Below, one piece after another: positions 8,189-16,884 of a stretch of 64,000 nucleotides of DNA (positions are counted from its first letter, which is position 1; each line of letters opens with the position of its first letter). The notes beneath the pieces are model-generated. The model did not search any database and had not been told where the DNA came from. It was given only the letters and a program-made list of their open reading frames with translations. Origin of the DNA: WJJR01 sp964440935 (GTDB lineage: Bacteria; Zixibacteria; MSB-5A5; WJJR01). The stretch covers positions 25,347 through 89,346 of the forward strand of contig CAYTTY010000012.1 of assembly GCA_964440935.1 (NCBI GenBank). The letters run 5' to 3'. Position numbers and translations under genes: made by a program.

Positions 8189-9205
8189 TCACCGCGCCAG
8201 CAGCTGCGCAATGATCGCTCCCTGAATCCAAAGACGGTTTTCCGCTTCGTCGAATACGACCGACTGGGAACCGTCCATCACATCGTCGGTAATCTCCCGT
8301 CCGCGTTCGGCGGGCAGGCAATGCATGACAATAGCGCTCTCTTTTGCACCGCGCAAGAGATCATTATTCACTTGAAACCTCTCCAGCAATTGCGCACGCT
8401 GATCGGCCATCTCCTTTTGGCCCATCGAGGCCCAGACGTCGGTGTAGACGACATCGGCATCGGCCACCGCCTCGGCTGGATCGTGCATGATTGTGATTTT
8501 GCTCACACCCGTTTCTTGTGCGGCGCCAACCACGGTGAGATCGGGCATCGTTTGTTCCGATGTTGCCAAGCGCAGGTCCATCGGTATGCGCGATGCGAGA
8601 TTGGCCCAGGAGTGAAAAACGTTGTTGCCGTCCCCCAGGAATGCCACGGTCAAATCATCGATCGTGTCAAGGTGTTCATCGGCGGTCATGATATCGCCGA
8701 GCACCTGGCAGGGATGGTACATGTCGGTGAGTGCGTTAATGACGGGGACGGTGGCGTGCTCAGCCAGTTCATCGACATGCGACTGCTCGAACGTGCGGAT
8801 CACGATCAATCCCAAATACCGTGACATGACTTTAGCCACATCATGGATCGATTCGCGCACACCCAGTTTAATCTCGGCATCGGTGATGAACATCGGGTGA
8901 CCGCCCAAACGGAACACTCCGGTTTCGAAGCTCTGGCGTGTCCGTAGCGACGGTTTGTGAAAGACCAGTCCGGCAGCGTGTCCTTCGAGCGGGCGAGGGT
9001 TGACTTTGCCGGCTTTCCATTTGCGCGCCCAGGCGATGGTCGTACGGATCTCGTCGGCAGTCCAATCGCTGATGCGCAGGAAGTCCTTGGTCGATACTCC
9101 CGGCGGCATCCCCTTCTTGCCTTTGGCCTTTGTCGTCGTGGGTTTGCGCGCGGGGTTTTTAGCAGCCGATTGGGCGCTGGTGTCTTTCTTTTTCTTTTTG
9201 GGCAT
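8189..9205 (-). CDS. argF: Ornithine carbamoyltransferase with a lysine-rich N-terminal tail
   Basis: Catalyses carbamoyl phosphate + ornithine to citrulline in arginine synthesis. Family motifs are clear: KPSLRTRQSFE (carbamoyl-phosphate site, here with SLRTR), MYHPCQVLGD, and HCLPAERG near the C-terminus, the last being diagnostic for ornithine rather than aspartate transcarbamoylases. The ATG at 9205 has a GAGGA ribosome-binding site. The first 35 or so residues (MPKKKKKDTS..., many K, A, T, P) are a low-complexity basic tail not normal for this enzyme; the conserved domain starts only around residue 40. It lies downstream of hslU and no other arginine gene adjoins it. Substrate specificity variants (acetyl- or succinyl-ornithine) cannot be fully excluded. 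Confidence 0.88.
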   Translation of the reverse strand: MPKKKKKDTSAQSAAKNPARKPTTTKAKGKKGMPPGVSTKDFLRISDWTADEIRTTIAWARKWKAGKVNPRPLEGHAAGLVFHKPSLRTRQSFETGVFRLGGHPMFITDAEIKLGVRESIHDVAKVMSRYLGLIVIRTFEQSHVDELAEHATVPVINALTDMYHPCQVLGDIMTADEHLDTIDDLTVAFLGDGNNVFHSWANLASRIPMDLRLATSEQTMPDLTVVGAAQETGVSKITIMHDPAEAVADADVVYTDVWASMGQKEMADQRAQLLERFQVNNDLLRGAKESAIVMHCLPAERGREITDDVMDGSQSVVFDEAENRLWIQGAIIAQLLAR

Positions 9206-9250
9206 GGTCGTCCTCAACAAGGCGTGGGCCTTTCTGCGGTTGGTAGGGAA

Positions 9251-10675
9251 TTAGAGGATATAACGGCTGAGGTCTTCGTCCTCGACAATGTCTTTAAGCG
9301 TTTTGCGCACATCGCGACGATCAAACACGACTTTCTTCGTGCGCACGTTTGGCGCGCGGAACATCAGATCTTCCAGCAGTGTCGTCATGATGGTGTGCAA
9401 ACGACGCGCCCCAATGTTCTCGGTGCGTTCGTTCACTTTGCTGGCGGTTTGCGCAATTTCGTCGATCGCGTCTTCGGTGAATTCGATTTCGATCCCGTCG
9501 GTCGCAAGCAACGCATGATACTGCCGCATCAACGCGTTTTGCGGTTCGGTGAGAATGCGGACGAAATCCTCGGCGGTAAGGCTGTCGAGTTCAACACGAA
9601 TCGGGAATCGCCCCTGCAGCTCGGGAATCAAATCCGACGGTTTGCTGATGTGAAAGGCGCCGGCGGCGATGAACAGCACGTGGTCGGTACGCACCATACC
9701 GTACTTGGTCATAACCGTGGTGCCTTCGACAATCGGGAGAATGTCGCGCTGTACGCCTTCGCGGGACACGTCGGGATTACCCGACTTTGACCGTTCTCCG
9801 GCGACTTTGTCCAGTTCATCAATGAAGATGATCCCGGCATTCTCCACCCGCTCAATGGCGAGGCCGTAGACGTCTTCCATATCAATCAGTTTGTTGGTTT
9901 CTTCGGCGGCGAGGATACGTCGCGCCTCCGAGACCGGAACTTTGCGCATTTTGGTGCGTTTGGGCATCATACCCGAGAACATGTCCTGGAAATTCACACC
10001 CAGCTCTTCCATTCCCTGCGGTGAAAAGACTTCGATCATCGGCATGCGGGAGTCGGGCGTTTGGATTTCGACTTCCTTGTTGTCGAGTAATCCGGCCTTG
10101 AGCTGGCCTTTGAGTTTCTCACGTGTCCGTTCCCACTTCGTCATCGTCTCCGGCTCGGATACTGGCTCGTCGGATTGACGCTGACGGTGGGGTGGCGGAG
10201 GCAGCAGAATATCAAGCAAACGCTCGTCGGCTTGTTCGGCGGCCAGTTCAGCCAACTGGCCCGACTTCTCGCGTTTGACCATCGCGACGGCCAGATCGGT
10301 GAGATCGCGAACCATTGATTCGACATCGCGGCCCACGTAGCCGACTTCGGTGTATTTCGACGCCTCGACTTTCAAAAAGGGTGCGCCGGCCAGAGCGGCC
10401 AGTCGTCGGGCGATTTCCGTTTTGCCGACACCGGTCGGGCCGATCATGATAATGTTGTTGGGCGCAATCTCCTCCCGGAGAGCATCGTCCACATGCTGGC
10501 GCCGCCAGCGATTACGCAATGCGATTGCCACCGACTTCTTGGCCCGATCCTGGCCAATGATGTAGCGATCCAGTTCGGCCACGATGTCCTTCGGCGTCAG
10601 CTCCTGCCGCGGCGCACTGCCGCCCTGCGGTGTCGTGCTGGTTGATGAAACGGTAACAAGGGATGTATCAGCCAT
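9251..10675 (-). CDS. hslU: ATP-dependent protease ATPase subunit HslU
   Basis: A 474-residue AAA+ unfoldase of the HslUV (ClpYQ) protease. The order is: N-domain with ELDRYIIGQDRAKKSVAIALRNRWRR (a strong HslU signature, written here as one block of GQDRAKK around residue 41), Walker A GPTGVGKTE (79-87), the I-domain insertion (about 110-240), Walker B IIFIDELDK (282-290) and the C-terminal tail EDEDLSRYIL that docks into HslV. The start follows hslV by 11 bp in the same operon. Length is typical. The N-terminal 25 residues are low complexity and longer than in E. coli. Confidence 0.96.
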   Translation of the reverse strand: MADTSLVTVSSTSTTPQGGSAPRQELTPKDIVAELDRYIIGQDRAKKSVAIALRNRWRRQHVDDALREEIAPNNIIMIGPTGVGKTEIARRLAALAGAPFLKVEASKYTEVGYVGRDVESMVRDLTDLAVAMVKREKSGQLAELAAEQADERLLDILLPPPPHRQRQSDEPVSEPETMTKWERTREKLKGQLKAGLLDNKEVEIQTPDSRMPMIEVFSPQGMEELGVNFQDMFSGMMPKRTKMRKVPVSEARRILAAEETNKLIDMEDVYGLAIERVENAGIIFIDELDKVAGERSKSGNPDVSREGVQRDILPIVEGTTVMTKYGMVRTDHVLFIAAGAFHISKPSDLIPELQGRFPIRVELDSLTAEDFVRILTEPQNALMRQYHALLATDGIEIEFTEDAIDEIAQTASKVNERTENIGARRLHTIMTTLLEDLMFRAPNVRTKKVVFDRRDVRKTLKDIVEDEDLSRYIL

Positions 10676-10686
10676 GTGTCACTATC

Positions 10687-11232
10687 CTACAGAATCTCGA
10701 CGGTAATGTCTTTGTTGGTGTAAATGCAAATGTCGGCCGCGATTTCCAGTGATGCCTGGACAATCTTCTCCGCGCTCAACTTGGTATGCCCCATCAGTGC
10801 GCGCGCCGCGGCCAGGGCGTACGGGGAACCGGAACCGATCGCGACGATCCCGTCATCGGGTTCAATGACGTCGCCGTTGCCGGAAATCACCAATGCATGT
10901 TTGTGATCGACAACCGCGAGTAATGCTTCGAGCCGGCGCAGATACTTATCCATGCGCCAGTCTTTGGCCAATTCAACGGCGGCTCGGTACAGGTTGCCGT
11001 TGTAATCTTCGAGTTTCATCTCAAAGCGTTCAAACAGGGTGAAGGCATCGGCCGATGCCCCGGCGAATCCCGCCAACACATCACCGCCGGTCAGTCGCCT
11101 GACCTTCTGCGCCGTGTGCTTCATGACCGTATCGTCGAAGGTCACCTGGCCGTCGCCGCCCATCGCCGTGCGTCCACGGGAACTGAGGCCGAGGATTGTC
11201 GTGCTGTGATACCTATGAACTATTTGCGTCAT
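10687..11232 (-). CDS. hslV: ATP-dependent protease peptidase subunit HslV
   Basis: A 181-residue Ntn-hydrolase, the peptidase of HslUV. The catalytic N-terminal threonine of the family is found in STTILGLSSRG at residues 11-12, followed by GGDGQVTF and KVRRL. Unlike E. coli HslV, where the Thr follows the initiator Met directly, about ten residues (MTQIVHRYHS) precede it here, resembling CodW/ClpQ-type proteins with a short propeptide. Processing is therefore probably needed to expose the nucleophile; alternatively translation starts at a non-canonical codon closer to it. It lies between xerC and hslU, as in many bacteria. Confidence 0.94.
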   Translation of the reverse strand: MTQIVHRYHSTTILGLSSRGRTAMGGDGQVTFDDTVMKHTAQKVRRLTGGDVLAGFAGASADAFTLFERFEMKLEDYNGNLYRAAVELAKDWRMDKYLRRLEALLAVVDHKHALVISGNGDVIEPDDGIVAIGSGSPYALAAARALMGHTKLSAEKIVQASLEIAADICIYTNKDITVEIL

Positions 11233-11260
11233 GTGTTCTCACTGGTAACGGTACGCGTGT

Positions 11261-12151
11261 TTATCCGGGAAATGAATTGTGATATACGTCGGCCAATCGA
11301 CCGGGTGTGACATGCGTGTAAATTTGCGTCGTCGCAACGTTCTCGTGTCCGAGGAGTTCTTTTAATGCCATCAGATCAGCGCCGTGTTCGAGCATGTGTG
11401 TGGCGAATGAGTGCCGCAACCGATGCGGTGTCACATGCCCGCCCCCTGACTGCGCAAACGTCCGTGACAGGATGCGGCCCACCGAACGCGCGGTCAAGCG
11501 TGTGCCCTTGCGATTGACGAAAATCGGCTTGTCGGCGCCAATAGCGGTAATCGGCGACTGTGCTCGCAAGGCATTGAGCGACTCAACCAGAAACCGTCCG
11601 GCCGGTGCCATCCGTTCACGCTGACGTTTGCCAAACAACCGAATGGTCGCGGAACTCATATCGACATCACCCCAATTCAATCCGACGATTTCGGCCAACC
11701 GGGCACCGGTCGCATACGGAAGGACAACCAAACACCGGTTGCGCAACTCCCACCGATCGCCGCCGGGCAGCGATTCGAGCCACCGCTGCATCTGCCGCTC
11801 GCTGAGAAACTGGGGCAGCGTCGGCGAAAACTTGATCGATGGCACCCGTTCAGACAACTCATTTTTCAGTGCACCCCGGCGATGAAGAAATTGAAGAAAG
11901 GAACGAATCGAGGCGGCGCTACGGGCAATGGACCGGTTGCTCAACCCCTGAGCGGCCTGTCCCGCGAGATGATGCTGGAAACAGCGGGCGGTCAGCAGGC
12001 GCTCAGATGGGGTCTTGCTGCCCAATCGTTGGGAGTCGATAAAAGACTGTAAATCATATCGATACGCCATCACCGTATGGGATGAATAGCGACGCGTCTC
12101 AGTGAGATCATCCAAAAATCGCGCCACCCACGAGGACATTGTTCGATCCAT
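11261..12151 (-). CDS. xerC: Tyrosine recombinase XerC/D family
   Basis: A protein of about 296 residues. It has an N-terminal core-binding SAM-like domain (SSHTVMAYRYDLQSF) and a C-terminal catalytic domain with the R-H-R-H-Y set: TGARLAEIVGL (Arg), HRLRHSFATHML (His and Arg), LGHENVATTQIYTH (His and the nucleophilic Tyr). XerC-type enzymes resolve chromosome dimers at dif. The ATG at 12151 has a strong GGGGGGACGGA ribosome-binding site; a longer frame to 12247 has none. Position between topA and hslV matches the conserved topA-xerC-hslVU arrangement, which supports housekeeping XerC rather than a phage integrase. Confidence 0.92.
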   Translation of the reverse strand: MDRTMSSWVARFLDDLTETRRYSSHTVMAYRYDLQSFIDSQRLGSKTPSERLLTARCFQHHLAGQAAQGLSNRSIARSAASIRSFLQFLHRRGALKNELSERVPSIKFSPTLPQFLSERQMQRWLESLPGGDRWELRNRCLVVLPYATGARLAEIVGLNWGDVDMSSATIRLFGKRQRERMAPAGRFLVESLNALRAQSPITAIGADKPIFVNRKGTRLTARSVGRILSRTFAQSGGGHVTPHRLRHSFATHMLEHGADLMALKELLGHENVATTQIYTHVTPGRLADVYHNSFPG

Positions 12152-12225
12152 TCCGTCCCCCCGACTACTGCCGAACGGACAGCCCACACGGCCGTCACTT
12201 GAATTCCGGCAAACTGTTAAACTAC

Positions 12226-12257
12226 AAAAAGACCCCCATTGGCACAATGGGGGTCTT
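12226..12257 (-). terminator. Intrinsic terminator after topA
   Basis: A stem of about 11 bp (AGACCCCCATT / AATGGGGGTCT read on the minus strand) with a short loop, followed by TTTTTGTAG, lies 24 bp after the topA stop. It separates topA from xerC and suggests xerC-hslVU can have its own promoter. Confidence 0.8.
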
Positions 12258-12280
12258 TCAAGTTCAAACAGCAGAGCAAC

Positions 12281-14578
12281 TTAGGAATTGCTCGCCTCCG
12301 TCTCTGCTTCGATTTCGGCGATGTTACCGCAAGCGGGACACTTGAGATGGTCGCCCCTGGCCTTGGTTGACTTTTGCAGCATGAACTCCGAGCCGCAATG
12401 CGGACAGGGGGTCGGGACCGGACGGTTCCAGACCGCGTACTTGCACTCCGGATAACGCGAGCAGGAATAGAATGTCCGGCCGGTGCGTGTGCGACGCGGC
12501 ACCAATTCGCCGGTGCACCGTTCTTCCGGACACTTAACGCCCGTTGGAATCGGCTTGGTGTTTTTACATTTCGGATAAGCGGAGCAAGCAAGGAACTGAC
12601 CAAACCGTCCGCTCTTGATCACCATTGGCGATCCGCACTTCTCGCAGACCTGGTCGGTTTCCTGATTGGTTTGCGTACCGTTGTCGCCCCCGACATCGGA
12701 GGTGTACCGGCATTCGGGATATCCGGTGCAGGCGATGAATTTGCCCGACCGCGACCACTTAATGATCAGATCCGAGCCACACTCCGGGCATTTCTCATCA
12801 AGCACTTCGCGGTGCGACTCTTTGATTACCTTAGTGCGCGATGATGCCTCGTCGAGCGATTCGGCGAAGGAGCCGTAGAATGACTTCATGACATCGGTCC
12901 ACGGATCGATGCCCTCTTCGACGCGGTCCAGCTCGTTTTCCATTTCCGCCGTGAACTCAACGTTGAACAGCTCGGGGAAGGCTTCGACGAGAATCGAGTT
13001 GACCACTTCACCCAATTCGGTCGGCATCAACCGGCGTTCGTCAAGCCGAACATAATTACGACTGAGAATGGTCGAAATGATTTGTGCATAGGTCGACGGA
13101 CGGCCAATACCATTCGCTTCGAGTTCTTTTACCAGCGACGCTTCGCTGAAGCGCGCCGGCGGTTTGGTGAAATGCTGCTGTGAATCGATATCGTCGAGTC
13201 CCAATGCATCGCCCTGTTCCAGTGGCGGCAGCGGATTCTCTTTCTTGCCGTTTCCGTTTTCCTCGGGCGTGTCTTCGTAGATCTTCAGGAATCCCGGGAA
13301 GGTGACTTTTTCGGCGCCGGTCTTCAGTGTGTACTCTCGCGTTCCTTTGCCTTTGCCCTTCTTGGTTTCCGCCTCGGCCCGGATGTCCACTGATGTTCTT
13401 TCAATGACCGCCGGGCTCATCTGGGACGCCAGGAAACGATTCCAGATCAGCGTGTACAGCCTCAACTGATCGCGCGAGAGGTATTTCTTGATCTTGTCGG
13501 GCGACAAATCAAAATATGTCGGACGGATCGCTTCGTGCGCGTCCTGGGTCCGTCCCTTCGACTTGTGCGTCGGCGCCTTATCGGGATGGTATTCCTTGCC
13601 GTATTCCTGTGCGATCACTTCGCGTGCATGGGCAATCGCTTCATTGGCAACACGCGTGGAGTCGGTACGCATGTAGGTGATCAGTCCGGTTGAACCCTGC
13701 TTGCCGATTTCCACACCTTCGTACAGATGCTGCGCCACGGTCATCGTCTTCTTCGGTGAGAAGTACAACCGGCGGGCGGCGTCCTGCTGGAGCGTGGACG
13801 TAATGTAGGGCTGCGGCGGATTGCGTCGTTTGTTTTGCACCTTCACCGCGGCGACGGCGATGTCGGCTTTGTTCAGATCGGCTTCAATGGTGCGGGCCGC
13901 TTCTTCATTCTGTATTTCGATCTTGTCGCCATCAACCTCGGCGACCATCGCCGTGAACTTCGGCGCTTTTTTCTTGCCCTCTTTATGGAGGGTCACTTCA
14001 ACGGTCCAGTATTCCTGCGGTGTAAACGCACGGATCGATTCCTCGCGCTCACAGATCAAACGCAACGCCACAGATTGGACACGTCCGGCAGAAAGGCCGC
14101 GGCAAACGGTCTTCCAGAGAAATGGGCTGACTTTGTAGCCGACAATACGATCGAGGACACGCCGGGCCTGCTGGGCATCGACCTTGCGCATGTCGATTTT
14201 GCCGGCGTTCTCGAGCGCTTCCAGCACCGCGCTCTTGGTGATCTCGTTGAATGATGCGCGCCGCACTTCGGCTTTGGTCCGATTGAGAATGTGGGCCACA
14301 TGCCAGGCAATCGCCTCCCCTTCACGATCCGGGTCGGGAGCGAGGTAGATAACGTCGGCCTGCTTCGCCGCTTTCTTCAACTCCTTGACAACGTTGTCTT
14401 TGGAATCGATCGGGACATACTCGGGTTCGAAGTTGTTCTCAATGTCCACACCGAGAGACTTGGTCGGCAGATCGCGGACATGCCCGCGCGTGGCCATAAT
14501 GTCAAACCCATTGCCCAGAAACTTCTGCAACGTCTTGGTCTTGGTCGGTGACTCAACGATGACTAATTGATGTGGCAT
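12281..14578 (-). CDS. topA: DNA topoisomerase I with four C-terminal zinc ribbons
   Basis: A 765-residue type IA topoisomerase that relaxes negative supercoils. The N-terminal TOPRIM domain starts at LVIVESPTKTKTLQKFLG and has the acidic triad in DPDREGEA (82-89). The active-site tyrosine is Tyr302 in GLITYMRTDS. A linker segment enriched in GKKENPLPP follows around residue 440. The C-terminus carries four C4 ribbons: CPECGSDL..CTGYPEC, CEKCGSPM..CSAYPKC, CPEERCTGEL..CSRYPEC and CPHCGSEF..CPACG. The ATG at 14578 follows AGAGG at about 10 bp. It lies downstream of rpoZ on the same strand after about 200 bp without a gene. Confidence 0.97.
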   Translation of the reverse strand: MPHQLVIVESPTKTKTLQKFLGNGFDIMATRGHVRDLPTKSLGVDIENNFEPEYVPIDSKDNVVKELKKAAKQADVIYLAPDPDREGEAIAWHVAHILNRTKAEVRRASFNEITKSAVLEALENAGKIDMRKVDAQQARRVLDRIVGYKVSPFLWKTVCRGLSAGRVQSVALRLICEREESIRAFTPQEYWTVEVTLHKEGKKKAPKFTAMVAEVDGDKIEIQNEEAARTIEADLNKADIAVAAVKVQNKRRNPPQPYITSTLQQDAARRLYFSPKKTMTVAQHLYEGVEIGKQGSTGLITYMRTDSTRVANEAIAHAREVIAQEYGKEYHPDKAPTHKSKGRTQDAHEAIRPTYFDLSPDKIKKYLSRDQLRLYTLIWNRFLASQMSPAVIERTSVDIRAEAETKKGKGKGTREYTLKTGAEKVTFPGFLKIYEDTPEENGNGKKENPLPPLEQGDALGLDDIDSQQHFTKPPARFSEASLVKELEANGIGRPSTYAQIISTILSRNYVRLDERRLMPTELGEVVNSILVEAFPELFNVEFTAEMENELDRVEEGIDPWTDVMKSFYGSFAESLDEASSRTKVIKESHREVLDEKCPECGSDLIIKWSRSGKFIACTGYPECRYTSDVGGDNGTQTNQETDQVCEKCGSPMVIKSGRFGQFLACSAYPKCKNTKPIPTGVKCPEERCTGELVPRRTRTGRTFYSCSRYPECKYAVWNRPVPTPCPHCGSEFMLQKSTKARGDHLKCPACGNIAEIEAETEASNS

Positions 14579-14783
14579 GCAATCAGGACCTCTGTGTTGT
14601 CGTCGTTTCGAAGTACATGGCGATCGGTTCTACTCGCCACCCCTTGGCTCCATGCCATCGGTCACAACAAATCCCTGTTCCCATGAGCGCTGAGCGATCA
14701 TCGACTTGGTATGATCTATCGGGTCGGTGGCCGGTCCATTTAGCCGTCCGGAGCCGGTAACGGCCCGCAGACGCTACAACCGT

Positions 14784-15143
14784 TTACGATTCAAGGCCTT
14801 CCTCTAGACGCGTTACCTCGATCTTCCCGTCAAGCAGCTCATCCAATGCAAACGAGGTCATTTTCAGACGCTTCAGTTCCGCCGCGTCGTCCTCCAAGCC
14901 CCGCTCTTCCAATGCGATCTTTTTGGCATTGAGTTGCCGCGCGCGGGCGGCGGAGATCAGCACGGCTTCATACCGGTTTTTCGCGTACTGTTCGAGCCCC
15001 TCCAGCGAACGTAAGGCGCGGCGCCGCAGCCGCATCGGTACCTCCGACGGCTCGGGGAGCTTCGGCATGAAGGTCTGACCGCTCAGCCCCTCATCATCAC
15101 CGTCACCAAATGACTGGGCGAAGTTCTTGGCATCCATTTGCAT
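14784..15143 (-). CDS. rpoZ: RNA polymerase omega-like subunit
   Basis: A 119-residue protein. The core RNRYEAVLISAARARQLN-like segment (here KNRYEAVLISAARARQLN) is the signature of the omega subunit, which helps assemble beta-prime. The C-terminal helix is acidic. The first 35 residues are not conserved. It lies 41 bp downstream of gmk in the usual yicC-gmk-rpoZ order, which supports the call despite short length. The roughly 200-bp gap that follows up to topA holds no gene; the coaBC gene often found here is absent. Confidence 0.82.
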   Translation of the reverse strand: MQMDAKNFAQSFGDGDDEGLSGQTFMPKLPEPSEVPMRLRRRALRSLEGLEQYAKNRYEAVLISAARARQLNAKKIALEERGLEDDAAELKRLKMTSFALDELLDGKIEVTRLEEGLES

Positions 15144-15184
15144 CGTTGATCCTCTCTATGATCGTCTGCCCTTTCGGGCTGTCT

Positions 15185-15841
15185 CTAATTGTCGGTCAAC
15201 AGGCGTTTGTCTATACGCCCGAAGTCACGCTGTCGTTCCCGTTTCAGAAGTTCAGCGCGTATCACCGTCTCGCAGTCCGTAACGCAAGCCGACAACTGAT
15301 CGTTTGTGATCCAATAGTCGTACTCTGATACCCGGGTGAGTTCCCGGTGGGCGGTTTCGAGTCTTTTCTTCAGTCTGGCTTTGGTTTCTGACCCCCGCAT
15401 CTCGAGCCGCCTTTTGAGCTCGGCCCATGATGGTGGCAGCAAAAAGATCGACACGGCTGATGGTTCACTGCGTTTCAGGCTCGCTGCCCCTTGCACATCG
15501 ATGTCAAAGAGCAGTATGCGCTTGCGGCGATGCGCATCGGCGACATTGGCGCGGGGTGTACCGTACCGTTCGCCGTGGACTTCCGCCCATTCGAGCAGTT
15601 CATCACGATCGATCAGTTCTTGAAATTCGTCGGATGCGACAAAGTGATAGTGAATACCATCACGTTCGCCTTTGCGCCGTTCACGCGTTGTCACCGAGAG
15701 TGAGTACAGGAACTCGGGATGCCTGCGGCACAATCGTCGAATGACGGTCGACTTCCCACCACCAGACGGCGAGGAGATAATGACATTCAACGGGATGCCA
15801 ACCCACTCGCGTGTCGTTTTCTTGGTCGCTTGGGGCGTCAC
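15185..15841 (-). CDS. gmk: Guanylate kinase
   Basis: A 218-residue enzyme that phosphorylates GMP to GDP. The P-loop SSPSGGGKST is at residues 23-32, followed by LYSLSVTTRERRKGERDG with the GMP-binding Ser/Arg, then GIHYHFV, ELLEWAEVHGERYGTP and DIDVQGAASLK, all typical of the family. The start overlaps the yicC stop by 4 bp, so the two are translationally coupled. The C-terminal segment of about 25 residues is slightly longer than usual and basic. Confidence 0.96.
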   Translation of the reverse strand: MTPQATKKTTREWVGIPLNVIISSPSGGGKSTVIRRLCRRHPEFLYSLSVTTRERRKGERDGIHYHFVASDEFQELIDRDELLEWAEVHGERYGTPRANVADAHRRKRILLFDIDVQGAASLKRSEPSAVSIFLLPPSWAELKRRLEMRGSETKARLKKRLETAHRELTRVSEYDYWITNDQLSACVTDCETVIRAELLKRERQRDFGRIDKRLLTDN

Positions 15842-16713
15842 TCGATGTTTTGCACCTGTTCGCGGATCTTCTCGAGTTCGTCTTTGAGACCGACCACAAT
15901 ACGTGAGATGTCAATGTCGACCGACTTCGAACCGATCGTGTTAATTTCGCGGTTCAGCTCCTGTACAAGAAAGTTCATGCGCCGGCCAACCGGATCCGCA
16001 CTGTCGATGGTTTCCAGGAAGTGCTTACAGTGGATATCTAATCGCACACACTCTTCGGTGATGTCGGAGCGTTCGGCCATGAACGCGACTTCCTGTGTCA
16101 GCCGTTGCTCGTCATAATTGGCCTGGCCGAGAATCTCATCCAACCGTTGTGTCAGCCGCTCGCGGTATTGTTCGACCTGGCGTCCGGCGAGTGATCTGAT
16201 TTCCTCGTTGCCGCTTTGTATTCGTCCGACTTGTTCGCGGAACGACTCGGAGAGCTTGGCCCCCTCGGCCGCCCGCGTCTCTTCCAATTGATCGAGGGCG
16301 GCGTTGATCGCTTCCTTCACGATCGAATCGATCACCTCGTCTTTGTGCGGATCACGTGTCGTGACCCAGACATCGGGAAGTGACAGAACGTCGCCAATCG
16401 TCAGCGAATCGGACAGATGGCTCTTGCTGGCCACGCGCCGGATGTTTTCCACATACCAGTCGACCAGTTCTTCATTAATAGAGACCGATGATTCGACGGC
16501 CGTGCGCTCCCAGTTGAGTTGTGCCACAACTTTGCCACGACTGAACCGCGAAGAAATGATCGCGCGCAACTCCGACTCAATGCTCATCATCCATCGCGGT
16601 GTGCGAATGGATATGTCCAAGTACCGACTGTTGAGAGACGACACCTCAAATGAGGCACGATACCCGTCCCGCTCCACTTCTCCCCGGCCGAAGCCAGTCA
16701 TGCTTGATATCAT
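15838..16713 (-). CDS. yicC: YicC family endoribonuclease
   Basis: About 291 residues. It begins MISSMTGFGRGEVERDGYR, the family hallmark, then SLNSRYLDISIRTPR and ends with MNFLVQELNREINTIGSKS. YicC proteins are small-RNA-degrading endonucleases. The ATG at 16713 has an AGG ribosome-binding site 5 nt upstream; a GTG at 16719 is also in frame. A strong sigma70-type promoter lies upstream. It overlaps gmk by 4 bp and heads the yicC-gmk-rpoZ operon. Confidence 0.92.
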   Translation of the reverse strand: MISSMTGFGRGEVERDGYRASFEVSSLNSRYLDISIRTPRWMMSIESELRAIISSRFSRGKVVAQLNWERTAVESSVSINEELVDWYVENIRRVASKSHLSDSLTIGDVLSLPDVWVTTRDPHKDEVIDSIVKEAINAALDQLEETRAAEGAKLSESFREQVGRIQSGNEEIRSLAGRQVEQYRERLTQRLDEILGQANYDEQRLTQEVAFMAERSDITEECVRLDIHCKHFLETIDSADPVGRRMNFLVQELNREINTIGSKSVDIDISRIVVGLKDELEKIREQVQNIE

Positions 16714-16746
16714 CGTCACCTGCCGTGAAATGCCAAAAAGGCGAAC

Positions 16747-16775
16747 ATAATATTCGTCGGGATGTCAGGTGTCAA
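16747..16775 (-). promoter_or_regulatory. Promoter of the yicC-gmk-rpoZ operon
   Basis: Reading the minus strand: TTGACA (16775-16770), a 17-bp spacer, TATTAT (16752-16747). The expected transcript begins about 30 nt upstream of the yicC ATG. One mismatch to the sigma70 consensus in total. Confidence 0.7.
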
Positions 16776-16845
16776 ACGCAATGTGATGAGTGCGCCTTCA
16801 TCGTGTCGGCACTAAAACCTGGCCAAACAACAACTTAATGATATT

Positions 16846-16875
16846 TTGCGAATAAATGCGCATCCGACGTATACT
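16846..16875 (+). promoter_or_regulatory. Promoter immediately upstream of the RqcH-like gene
   Basis: TTGCGA (16846-16851), an 18-bp spacer and TATACT (16870-16875). The start codon at 16885 lies only 9 nt beyond the -10 box, so the predicted transcript starts at or next to the ATG (leaderless). Confidence 0.5.
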
Positions 16876-16884
16876 TGCCACGAT

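Noticed and set aside
14579..14783. Possible short gene between rpoZ and topA.
   Set aside because: Only short, unconserved frames without ribosome-binding sites; no coaBC or other expected gene is recognisable.
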